NCBI GenBank assembly: GCA_900239685.1
Contig: OENT01000069.1
Coordinates: 1-64,000 of the forward strand
DNA length: 64,000 bases
Direction: 5' to 3'
Source: Rotaria macrura
Taxonomy: Eukaryota > Rotifera > Eurotatoria > Philodinida > Philodinidae
The translations under genes and the position numbers were made by a program. Shown here piece after piece: positions 12,301 to 22,159 of this stretch (positions are counted from its first letter, which is position 1; every line of letters begins with the position of its first letter). A model generated the notes under the pieces. That model was not told the origin of the DNA. It made no database searches and saw only the letters and a list, made by a program, of their open reading frames with translations.

Positions 12301-13581
12301 ACATGATAAATCTAACTGATAGATAGTGCCATCGAAGTTTCACCAGCAACAAAGTATATCAAAAAGTGCGTAAATAGGTAGGTATATAGACTTTTATTTA
12401 CCTAACTATCTATTTGTCTAGCTATACTATCAATTTACTTGCCTATCCAATGTACGTAATTCTCTGTGATACTTATCATACGCTCCACTATGACTGCACT
12501 GACAATCCGTCACAAACTCAATTTGTAGTGCGCATGAATGAGTGGATTTTTTAGTAGATGCAAACTAAATCAATGTAAAAAGTAGTCACGCGATTGTGGG
12601 ACACTTCTGAATGACGATAAACAAAACTTCATTTCAGATTTATCTAGAAGAATTGCTCAAGACAAAACAAACATATATGATAGGATAATATGATCCACTG
12701 CCTAGCAACTAACGGAAGACTCCGTCAAATTTGGGATAGATAATGGACCTGGGATAGGATGGGTAATGCTTAGTTGTATAGGGTAATATTCGTCAAAGTT
12801 GTATCATAAGAAAAATGTAGGAGCGACTGAAGATATTTAGGCGATATGCAGTGTTGACAAAAGTTAAAGATAACGGGGTAAGTGTGAGTATTCTTTTCAG
12901 CAAAGCAGAGCTTATTCCCACACATCGATGTCTGAGTATTGGTATGCTATCTAACTCATCTAAAGTATCGCTATGAAATAATATACCTATGAAACGAACT
13001 AGCTAAAGACGTAAATCAGGCACGTATATGAGAAAAAGTACGTTAGTTGACGAAAGGAAACGTACTGAAAAAGTAAACATCAACAAAAGCAATACTTTAA
13101 ATTTTGTTCTCAATTGTGCTGTTCGATTATTTTCAAGAAAAAAAATGGGAAAAAATTGTACATTTATTAAATAGATCAGAACATATTGTCGAGAATTTCA
13201 AATAATGTATATTTTATCAAAGAAGTATTTCGATCGAATCGGGAGCTAGGGATAAAAGATAAACAATACGAAAAGTATGATTTATTCTGCATCATCTGTT
13301 TAGAGTTGAAAACAATTCAATCTTTCAAATGGTATCATCATACAGATTCAAAATGTCAGCTTCCATTTCATATGTGATTCAGAATAGTTTTACATTACTG
13401 GTGAACCTTGAAAGACATAGTAATGCTAAGTATAAAATCACAAATAAGAACAGAGAAGATTCCATTTTCACAACATTGTAGCTTAATTAAGAAAATAAAT
13501 CAAGCGATGCATAACATTAAAGAAGTTCCTTCAAATTTTAACATATTTTTAAAAAACAAAACAGTTCATACAATTTATACT
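9360..13581. other. gene-free stretch
   Basis: No confident gene in this 4.2 kb. The only coding-like segment is the small frame described at 10573-10815. A weak inverted repeat (AAATAGGTAGGTA versus TACCTAACTATCTATTT) lies near 12370-12417. The DNA is otherwise AT-rich and featureless. Confidence 0.5.
10573..10815 (+). CDS. possible small basic protein, unknown
   Basis: An 80-codon open frame with an ATG start and a lysine-rich end (KKTKKKM). Its middle (FTKREAVLDAWRKNVKVGVQ) has a balanced composition that looks more protein-like than neighbouring frames. No domain, signal peptide or splice context was found. It could be a remnant exon or chance. I do not assign a function. Confidence 0.18.
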   Translation: MFPHSTLNTENPFFSLDYSADDSKRDQILFRQNLNVEHGAKVFPFTKREAVLDAWRKNVKVGVQNYNKSAYVVKKTKKKM

Positions 13582-14337
13582 TCAAATTTGTCCTCTTCCT
13601 CCATCGACAAAAAGTTCAATACCTGTGACATAACTACTATCATCTGAAGCCAGGAATACTGCAACTTTTGCAACTTCATCGGGTTTACCGATTCGATTCA
13701 TTGGTACCGTAGCCATTATATCAGGGACACAGGTTGTCTTTGCCACTTCACTTTTAGTCACACATGTGAACATATTTGTATCAATGGATCCAGGACTCAA
13801 AGTATTTACACGAATCCTACGTGCTTTCAAGTCGACTACCCAACATTGAGCAAAAGAACGAAGAGCCGCCTTCGATGCACTGTACATGCTCGCTGTCGGG
13901 TGACCTTTGATCGAGGATACAGATCCAATAAGAATGATTGATCCACCATCCACTAAGATTGGCAAAGATTTTTGAACGGTAAACAGTACTCCTTTCACAT
14001 TTATGCTAAATATTTCATCAAATTCTTTCTCGGTAATAGAATCCAGAGGTATCAGTCGACTGACACCCGCATTAGCAACGACGACGTTCAAGTGACCTGC
14101 CTGTTGCCTGATAACGTCACAAACATTGTCGAGATCGGCCAGATTCGAGACATCGCTCTGAATAGCCGTCACATTTGCACTATGAATCTTTTTCACTGCT
14201 TCATCAAGACATGTCTGTTGACGTCCAGTAATGAAAACATGTTCTGCCCCTTCATCGATAAATCGTTTTGCAATTGCCAAGCCAATGCCTTCAGAAGCAC
14301 CTGTAATGAGAGCAATTTTTCTATCAAGTTTGCCCAT
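13582..14337 (-). CDS. short-chain dehydrogenase/reductase (SDR, classical)
   Basis: A complete, intronless 251-residue classical SDR that oxidises or reduces an unidentified alcohol or carbonyl with NAD(P). Seen directly: the cofactor loop TGASEGIG (residues 12-19), a GRQ after beta-2 that hints at NADP(H), SDV (61-63), NAG (89-91), the structural Asn in SINVKG (113), catalytic Ser139 in LIGSVSS, and Tyr152 and Lys156 in YSASK. The PG motif after beta-6 is also present (TLSPGSIDTNMF). It ends with the usual VTGIELFVDGG. Length and motif spacing match bacterial 3-oxoacyl-ACP-reductase and glucose-dehydrogenase-like SDRs. Lack of introns and the bacterial style suggest horizontal acquisition. 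No neighbour lies close enough to suggest a pathway. Confidence 0.93.
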   Translation of the reverse strand: MGKLDRKIALITGASEGIGLAIAKRFIDEGAEHVFITGRQQTCLDEAVKKIHSANVTAIQSDVSNLADLDNVCDVIRQQAGHLNVVVANAGVSRLIPLDSITEKEFDEIFSINVKGVLFTVQKSLPILVDGGSIILIGSVSSIKGHPTASMYSASKAALRSFAQCWVVDLKARRIRVNTLSPGSIDTNMFTCVTKSEVAKTTCVPDIMATVPMNRIGKPDEVAKVAVFLASDDSSYVTGIELFVDGGRGQI

Positions 14338-15232
14338 TCTTCATCTTTTATGAAGCATGATCTACAAATAGTTTTATAATACACAGAATTGAAATTTAAA
14401 GTTCCCTTCACTCGAACTTTTCTCGACCTGCTCTTGTTACATATACAGCCAACGATCTGCCCTTCTGTTACATGCTTTACCAATAAACGTCATTATAGTT
14501 TCATGAGAATAGATCTGCTTAGCTTTTTATTGTAGTTCTTCAGAGTTAAGAAAAAATGAGGAATAAGTAATTCCGAAGATACATAGAAGAGAAAAGGTTA
14601 TGTGTTTGCGTGATGCTGCAATGTCAATAAACATCGCATATCTTCCTATGTGGAATGCAGCTACCCTCTTATTATTCCTGCAACTACCCCTTTCTTACTA
14701 ATTTATGAAACGATGAACGACGTATAGTCATTTTACTCTTGATCATTATCTCATCAGAATGTGTAACGTTGTTCCGTTTCGAAAAATCTTACATTTTGAC
14801 AGACCTCTGTTATATTGTCTCTCATATAATCTTATGTGCTATATTGGTCATCGATAGTGCTCTCTTTGGCAGACTGAAACATAACAAAATAAAAATTATT
14901 GTAGTTCTAAAGTGACTGCTTCACTTTCCCATAAAATATCGAATAAAATAGATTTCATTAGAGTAACAAAAATATTCCCTCGTCATTGTCGTCTTACTAC
15001 TTTTATCGTTATTTATGTTATTTGCATTGAGACATATCTTCATCATGTTGACTCGTTATTTTTGCTTTTCTGCATTTTCATTTGCATCATGATGATGTTG
15101 ATTTCTGGTGTATCCTGTACATTCACATTCTTCGATGATTCTTACAATTATGACTTAGTTGTATTTGTCGAACGTTTTTAAAATATCATCAAAAGAATTA
15201 TCGAATGGATATCATTCGTGCCTGCAAGATAA
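14338..15232. other. gene-free stretch upstream of the SDR
   Basis: Presumed 5' flank of the minus-strand SDR. Short open frames (for example 14912-15181) have no recognisable product. No repeats were found. Confidence 0.45.
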
Positions 15233-15664
15233 CCAGGAACAGTGGCACGTGGTCTTCAACTGCTCAGGTTGAATCCTCACGATCGTTAACGACCATATGC
15301 GACTTAATAAGGACGCCGAGACCGTATTTTGTCGTAATTCCGTGTAATACATGGCTCAGTATTACGACCATATTTCTCCGGATCGCCTACCTTAAAATAC
15401 GATCATCTACAGAAACAAGAAAACTGCTGTTTATCATCATCATAGATGATCACCTTACACTTTGTTGTACATCGATCGTTTACGGTAAAATACGGTCTAT
15501 TACTAAGGTCGTTTGCGACCGGAAACGGCTGTATACTTTCATACACACCGCGGAGAAATACGATCGTAATACTGAGCAATGCATTATGTCGAAATACGGT
15601 CGTGTACGCCATCGTACATGGTCGTAAAACGTTAGTAAACGGAGTCCGTAATCATCGAACTAGG
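15233..15664. repeat. palindrome-rich foldback element
   Basis: Inverted arms flank a centre of about 160 bp. The left arm (15320-15381) contains GCTCAGTATTACGACCATAT, and the right arm (about 15549-15602) carries the same string reversed with two changes. Both arms extend to ACCGTATTT. The whole stretch is packed with TACGACCGTA- and CGATCG-like words. The right end (CGAACTAGG) resembles the CCCTAGTCGAA end of the element at 34245. The outer limits are approximate, and a flanking TA at both ends is only suggestive. Open frames in this stretch are products of the repeat. Confidence 0.6.
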
Positions 15665-16468
15665 TACGTATTGATACTAAGTAATCGAAATGTGCACGGT
15701 TTGTATTCTTGAGTGTTATATTCAAGCATTTTTCTTTTCTTTAATCATTTGTTTTTATAATCATTTCAAGAATGCTACCAGTTTTTATTGTCATTTGCCG
15801 CCAAGTAATCTTTTTGTGAAGAGAAACTACTCTTATCCAGATTTCGTTTTTCTAGTTACTGAAGTAAGAAAACGTTACAATCAGGATGATATACGATCGA
15901 TTTGATTCACTGTACTTCAATGTGTTGGTTTCTCTTGACCATTACAGATTTTCTCAAGATATTTACATTCGGAAAGTTACTTCATACTTATCAGAATAGC
16001 AATAGAAACAGGAAGGCACATCTTTTGCTCAGGATAGTATTGCTGCATTGAATTTTCGTCAAATTCAGTAGCTCAACAGTATATGCGATTTCACTGAATT
16101 TTTCATATGTATATTTCACCTCAATATTAAGACGGGTAAGAGAAAAAGGTCACATTGAGTGCACTGAAGAATTTCCTATCGGTCGCCCATATGATTGTGT
16201 TCGAATTTTTTCATGATCCAATTTCAGAGGAAATGAGAAAAGAATAATTGTGTCTATCTAACATTCATTAAAATTTGTCTCATCTTTTTACTCAGCTCTT
16301 TCCTTAATTAGTTTTATCATGCACTTAAAATATAAGACATACTTTGTAAAGCACTTTACTTCTATTCATTTTTGGTTTTCTACGCTTAACCCAATATCCT
16401 TCAGAGACAAAGAGATAACGTAGGAAATTTATTCTTAGATTCTAATCAAGCCTATTATTTATATACTA

Positions 16469-17109
16469 CTAGCGAGATCCCGCGTACACTGCACGACTGG
16501 TTTTTTTGTAAAGTTTCATATCGGTGCTTCAAACTTTATCCAATAATAAACATTCTGACGGTCCGAATTGTATATAGATAGGTTATAACCTTGTGGCCTT
16601 ACCTCCTTATTGCCCTACACTCCTACAACCTTATACCTTTGTACTCTAATATACTCATAGCCTTACACCATTGTAACCTATCCGATAGCCTTCAAAAACA
16701 TTCTCGATTATGCATAGCGGATGGTCACTGAAGGTTCTAAGGTGTGCTGGAAAATTTCAGTAAGTACTTGATCATTATCAGAGATTACAGAAAATTCTAG
16801 ATGACTTTAAAATATTCTGGAAGAGTCTACATATTTCTAGAACTTTCTATGAACATAGCAGTATCTGGCTTCACTTTTAACTTTTGACCTATAATCTTGG
16901 TCTTTAAAGTGTACACATCGTACCCAGTGAAAGTTTGAGAGAAATATAGAAAGTTCCAGAAAATTCTAGAAACCTATAGTTAATGACGCAAAAATCTGGT
17001 AAGCTCTAAAACATTCAAGAATCCTTAACCCTTAAGCGTTCACCCTTAACCTTTCATCCACCATAGAGAAACATACAGACACACAGACACTGAACATTAT
17101 ATATATAGA
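16469..17109 (-). mobile_element. candidate non-autonomous Helitron
   Basis: Read on the minus strand, the element begins TCTATATATATAATG (from 17109) after an A. It ends in CTAG (16472-16469) followed by a T, just after an imperfect hairpin GCGGGATCTCGC. These are the terminal hallmarks of Helitrons (5' TC, subterminal 3' hairpin, CTAG, insertion between A and T). No Rep/helicase coding is present, so it would be non-autonomous. The interior is rich in TTCTAGAA and GAAnnTTC words. A simple AT-rich coincidence at the 5' end cannot be excluded. Confidence 0.42.
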
Positions 17110-18723
17110 TAGAAAAAGTACCATGCCGATGCAAAGCAAGTTTGTATGATACAAAACTCGAAAGTCTTTGTTATAGTTCAAAATTCATATAGAAGTGCCA
17201 GATAATGGAGTATTTGATTAATTAAAACGAATAAATTTCAGTTTTCTTTGCGAAAATTCCATAATGCAAATAATAAACTATAGTGTGAGATACAAATTTA
17301 GATAATAAAAAAGCTTTTTAACATCTAGATATATAGAAACTTCTGTCTTAAATTTAAAAGAAAAGATGTTTACTAACTACAAATCTCCGATCTTGAAAAG
17401 TACTGAAAAAATACATTTCAAGCTTGAAGAACTATCTACGAGCTTTCAGAAATAGATATGACTGAACCAGAGACTGATTTTATTCATACTGGCCTAACAA
17501 TTAGTTCTCTTCACTTTCACTAGCTTACACTGGTACCTGTAAGAGAAAACCAGATTCTTTTCAACGTTGTAATAATTTTATCTATGTGCTTTTCTATGAT
17601 CCGCAATTCTTTCTCAGCACTTTTGAAGCAATGAAAATGATAATAAATTCGTGAGGGTGTGGATGCGAGGAAATATGATAAAACTTGGTTTGGTTGTTAG
17701 AGACTACTATTTTTTTTTGGTTTTTCCCACCTATCGAACTAAAATGTAAAGTAATTTTGCTTTTGAGTCTTCAAAACTATTGATTTTCCTTGATTTCTGC
17801 ATTGAACTTGAGTATGGTAAAAATTTTGTTTTACGCTTAAGAGACGGGTTGCTGTCTTTTGTTTGTGTTTTTTTTACAGAAGAGGGATATGATGGCAGCT
17901 CGTTTCGCATCAAATGAGGAAGTATGTTTATCGGCGACGAGAAAATTGTACTGTTATACGCTTTTCTAGTGTACCGATAAGCTGTTGAGAAAATCTTTTT
18001 GTGTTGTATCAATTAATTCTAGTATTGCTCTTTGAGGATGAACTCCACTGGAAGTAATTAATCCCTCGATGATATGTACCTAATACGAACTATTAACCAT
18101 TACACTGACTTTCCATCAACTGTTGACTGACTTTTGATCGATTGGAAAGAGATAAAAATAAGTTGTAATTGGTTTTAGTGGTGGTATTTCAAAGCAACAG
18201 TCTTGTCAGTTATAAGTGATTTTTAATCAGAGTTTACTCGTATTGTTTTTCATTACCTCCATTCTATTTATCATTGGAATCTATATGCAATGATTGATAT
18301 TAGAAAATTTTCAATAAGTCAACTTGACTTCAAGTCTCTACATATCATGATGCAAAAAAAGAAGATAAATTATATTCTATTAATCCAAATAAATCGGAAC
18401 AGTGAGTGCCATTGAGTAAGAACAGTTCATTTGAATAAGTTAACTAAATTACTTCGAACCACAGTAGAAGTATTCGATAGGAAACTATACAATGAAGTCA
18501 ATTCCATTGATAGTTGCATAACAGTGACTCTTTAAAAAGTATCCAGAACCAATTGACTAAATTATGTTTTCAGATTTTATATAAAAGAAGAAATATTAAG
18601 AATTCTATCAGATATACAATCATTAACAAGTTGGCTTGTTAAATCGTATTGAAATCGAGCTTGTGATTGGTTAATGAAAAAAAAATCAAATTGAAAACTA
18701 AATCTATAACCAGTCCACTGCAA
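17110..18723. other. gene-free stretch upstream of the SIR2 gene
   Basis: AT-rich DNA with no supported gene. A 93-codon minus-strand frame at 17731-18012 has no family resemblance and is not called. Confidence 0.45.
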
Positions 18724-19605
18724 ATGACTTTCGATTTGGAACTCCAAGAAGACGTAAGATTATCGATATGCCGTGCTACCAAATTCGTTCGCAACACCAA
18801 CACATTACTTGTTGCTGCAGGGGCTGGAATGAGCGTTGATGCTGGCCTACCAGACTATTATGGAGGAATTCACAATGCACATCCACGTCTAGCAAAAATA
18901 GGACTAAGTCTGTACGAGTTATCAAATCATACTTTGTTTGAGCACAATCCTGCACTAGCATGGGGTCATTGGGTTACAAGACAGAGGGAATATGCTCGCT
19001 CTACGCCACACGCTGGCTATCATATACTTTATTCTTGGAGTAAATACAGTAAACGGCACGTACGCGTTATAACAACAAACTTGGATCAACATTTCTTACG
19101 TGCAGGATTTCCACTTGAAAATGTTTTTGAGATGCATGGATCGATGTACGAGGCACAATGCATGTTTGGTTGCGGAGCTCGACCATGGCCCCTTGATATT
19201 GCCAACATTTCATCCGTTGACGTAAACACAATGCTACTACTTGGGCCTACGCCATCGTGTATAGAGTGCGATGGCTCAGCACGTGTATGCACGGAACTGG
19301 CTGTCGATGGCTATTGGGATTCATCACATGTTGAATTGGCACGCTTACGCCATGAGACATTCTTTCGCGAATTGCCGACTGAAAGTTTACTGACTGTTCT
19401 TGAAATTGGATGTGGTACTGTAATGTTCAAAGTACGTGCAGAAGCGACAAGAATTGTAGCAGAGCATCGGATGCGGGGAGGTCGTGCAGCACACATAAGA
19501 ATAAATTTGCATCAGGCACATATCGAGGAACATGAAGACAACATCTCACTACCTCTAAGTGCACTAGATGCATTAAATACAATGAACCACTTAGTAAACG
19601 AGTAG
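18724..19605 (+). CDS. SIR2-family NAD-dependent deacetylase, divergent
   Basis: A predicted sirtuin of 293 residues, an NAD-dependent lysine deacylase or related enzyme. Seen: the NAD loop AAGAGMSVDAGLPDYYGG (canonical GAGxSxxxGIPDFRG), TTNLDQHFLRAGFPLENVFE (canonical TxNxDG, with Gln for Gly), the catalytic His in MHGS, two zinc pairs (CMFGC and CIEC), and LEIGCGT for the late NAD-contact strand. The CxxxC first pair followed by WP, and the AGF...E.HGS phrase, match a bacterial Sir2 subgroup better than eukaryotic nuclear sirtuins. The usual RPNVxxFGD segment after the zinc site is replaced by RVCTELAVDGYWD, so activity may be altered. I chose the ATG at 18724 because codons upstream begin only at a TTG (18667). 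Intronless; horizontal origin is likely. No partner gene is adjacent. Confidence 0.85.
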   Translation: MTFDLELQEDVRLSICRATKFVRNTNTLLVAAGAGMSVDAGLPDYYGGIHNAHPRLAKIGLSLYELSNHTLFEHNPALAWGHWVTRQREYARSTPHAGYHILYSWSKYSKRHVRVITTNLDQHFLRAGFPLENVFEMHGSMYEAQCMFGCGARPWPLDIANISSVDVNTMLLLGPTPSCIECDGSARVCTELAVDGYWDSSHVELARLRHETFFRELPTESLLTVLEIGCGTVMFKVRAEATRIVAEHRMRGGRAAHIRINLHQAHIEEHEDNISLPLSALDALNTMNHLVNE

Positions 19606-20268
19606 GAATAGCTTCTGTCCAAACAAGCCTCCCTCGGATACATTTTTACTGCATCCTTGAAATGATGAGTGGATAACATTATCATTTTTCTTAGCATCCG
19701 ACTGAAGATAAATTTACTTATTTCTTTTTATCGTATATTATTGCTTATTGTTAACGACTCTAAAATACATGCAGCGTAGTGTTTACAAAAATGCTACAGC
19801 TGTATAATATTTTTCGCATTGTTGTTTATTTTAAAACATTTTGCAGTGTACGTTTTTTTATGGATATTGAACCAATTGAAGTGTTTGAATTAAAAATGGC
19901 ACTTTCTGATTTGTATTCAGTATTGAGATTCTTACTGTCCAGTATTAAAACCTACAGTTTCCAGAAATAAAACACTTTTCTTTGCTACTGATATGGATTA
20001 CCCAAGAAAATCATATTGTATTCCACTTGTGGTATTTTCTCTCTCAAAAACAAAATCCGTATCCCAAAAAAGTCGGCGAGAGTTTCTGATTCCGTTACTA
20101 TATGAAACCCTTTAAAAGTTTCTGAAACACTTTATTCCAAAATGCATACGATTTCAAAGCCCTTCAATATTCTAAAATTGGAAACATGCAGTGATCCCCC
20201 AACCTCTAGGGAACCAACGCACATTCGGATACAACCAAACGGATTATTTGAAAGTCGCTACAGTATTC

Positions 20269-22159
20269 CCCATGTAAATATTTTTTGCCTTGAAACGCGT
20301 CTGAAACGCGTTCCATTTGCGTGCGAAACGCGCAAAAGCGAACGCGTCTAAACGTGTCCCCAGTAAAACAAACGAAGCGTTTTGACGCGGCTGAAGGTAA
20401 AATCTCGTTCAGACGCGGTTGTTCGAAAAATTGGAGATAAACGTGTTTTGAAATAGAAACGCGCCTGAACGCTTCGAATGTTTCACAGGGGACGCGTTTT
20501 CAAATAAAACTGCGTCTAGACGCGTTTCATACAATTATTAAAAATTATTAAAAAAATTATTTCAGTTCGTCTCAGGTTTGATCTGAGTCACCATCGATAT
20601 CCTCTATCGCATCGTCTTTGCCCTACTGTAGGCCATCGAACTGTTAGTATATTGATATGTCGATGAATCTGAAATGATAGAAATGAGATTAGAACATGTG
20701 AACCAATGATTAAGAGACATGTATACGTACCGTGCAGCCATATATGACCACAATCCTAGTCGAATAGCATACAAAATCTTTACGGATTATGAACTCACAT
20801 AAAATTTACAAAGATATAAATGAAGAAAAAATATAATTTTTACGAAATTATTAATTATCAATATGCATGTTTATTAGAAAAAATATTTTCACAAAATTGA
20901 CTTTTATTCAATATTTTTTTTTAACTTCAACAATTTCATTTCACAACCTTTTCCATTTAAGAGAGGATGCGTAATAATGTTTTTTTACATGAAATCACCG
21001 GCGGCACTATCATAGTTCGATGTTTAATATCAGCTGACTTCATTTTATTATATATATTCTCTTTGTTTTTTCTTAATATAACTATCAATGTAACTGAAAT
21101 GAGAACTTTCACTAAAGACTGATATCAATTGAAAAAAGATCTAGATTTATTCATGAAACTACTTAAGAGTGATCATTTGAAGTCGTCTAAATAATACATA
21201 AAAAGATAAAGAACTTTGATCGCGAAGTTGAGCTAAGAAAAATTAAATATTTATTTTCCAAAAATCTGATCGTCATATTAGTAACCTTAACTAAGTTTCA
21301 TTAATATGATTCGATCTTTCATCTTGGAAACCACAAAAACTGAGTATATGTAGAATAATAATAATGTAATCTATAAAAGCTACATATGCTAAATGATATA
21401 CAAATAGAATAGAACAGTAACATGATAAATTTTCTTGTCTCGTTACTATCGAACTTGACCAAATCTACTTCTGATATTCTTACAAAGTTCTCTCACAAAC
21501 ACACAAGCAGTGTAAAATATCAATATGTAAACGTACTTTTACTTAAGTGAATGCAAAGCAAATGTGTGCCTTTAATAATTTTAACAATACCTATTTCTGG
21601 GTTTATGTACGCTATGAATATTTTTCATCTGAATATTGATCGTATATTCTTTTCTTAAATGTGGATAAAGGTAAAATGATACAAGCATCAATCGCTTACA
21701 AGGACTCTAAAAAACAAAATTTCTTGACCAATTTAATTTGATCTATTCACTTATATTGCACATCCTAAAGAATTTAATCTTATTAGTTGCATGTCAACGC
21801 GATCTTTTACAAAACCACATTCAAACGCGTTTCATATTTTTTCGAAACGTGTTCAAACGCGGTTCATATTACACTGCGTTAAAACGCGTTCAGTCGAGTT
21901 TTATTAACAGCGTATAAACGCGATTTTAATATGAAACCCGATGGGACGCGGTTAATATTATTTTCAAACTACGTTGAAACGCTTTGTGTTAAAAAACTGC
22001 GTTCACATGCGTTTCAAAAATTTTCTAATTGTGTCTTAGTGCGTTTCATACTGGAAACGCGTTGGAACGCGTCATACAACAGTTTTTCGCGTTGGAACGC
22101 GTCATACAACAGTTTTTCGCGTTTCAACGCGTCGATTTTGCGTTTCTTGTTTACATGGG
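20269..22159. mobile_element. 1.9 kb non-autonomous element with ACGCGT-rich arms
   Basis: The terminal inverted repeat CCCATGTAAA starts at 20269 and its complement TTTACATGGG ends at 22159. The element is flanked by TC on both sides, a 2-bp duplication. The left arm (to about 20540) and right arm (from about 21780) are crowded with AAACGCGTT-type palindromes, which are absent from the AT-rich 1.2 kb centre. The centre has no coding capacity that I can see and includes a TATAAAAG at 21372. The right arm holds a perfect 30-bp tandem duplication (22059-22088 and 22089-22118). It shares its CCCATGTAA ends with the elements at 40857, 50805 and 59888. No transposase. Confidence 0.75.

Noticed and set aside
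13972-14379. 135-codon plus-strand frame
   Set aside because: Antisense shadow of the SDR gene, whose minus-strand motifs are complete.
15205-15627. 140-codon open frame and overlapping frames
   Set aside because: Generated by the palindrome-rich foldback; composition follows the repeat.
18667-18723. Upstream extension of the SIR2 frame
   Set aside because: It begins at a TTG and has low-complexity Lys-rich codons; the first in-frame ATG is at 18724 and fits the domain start.
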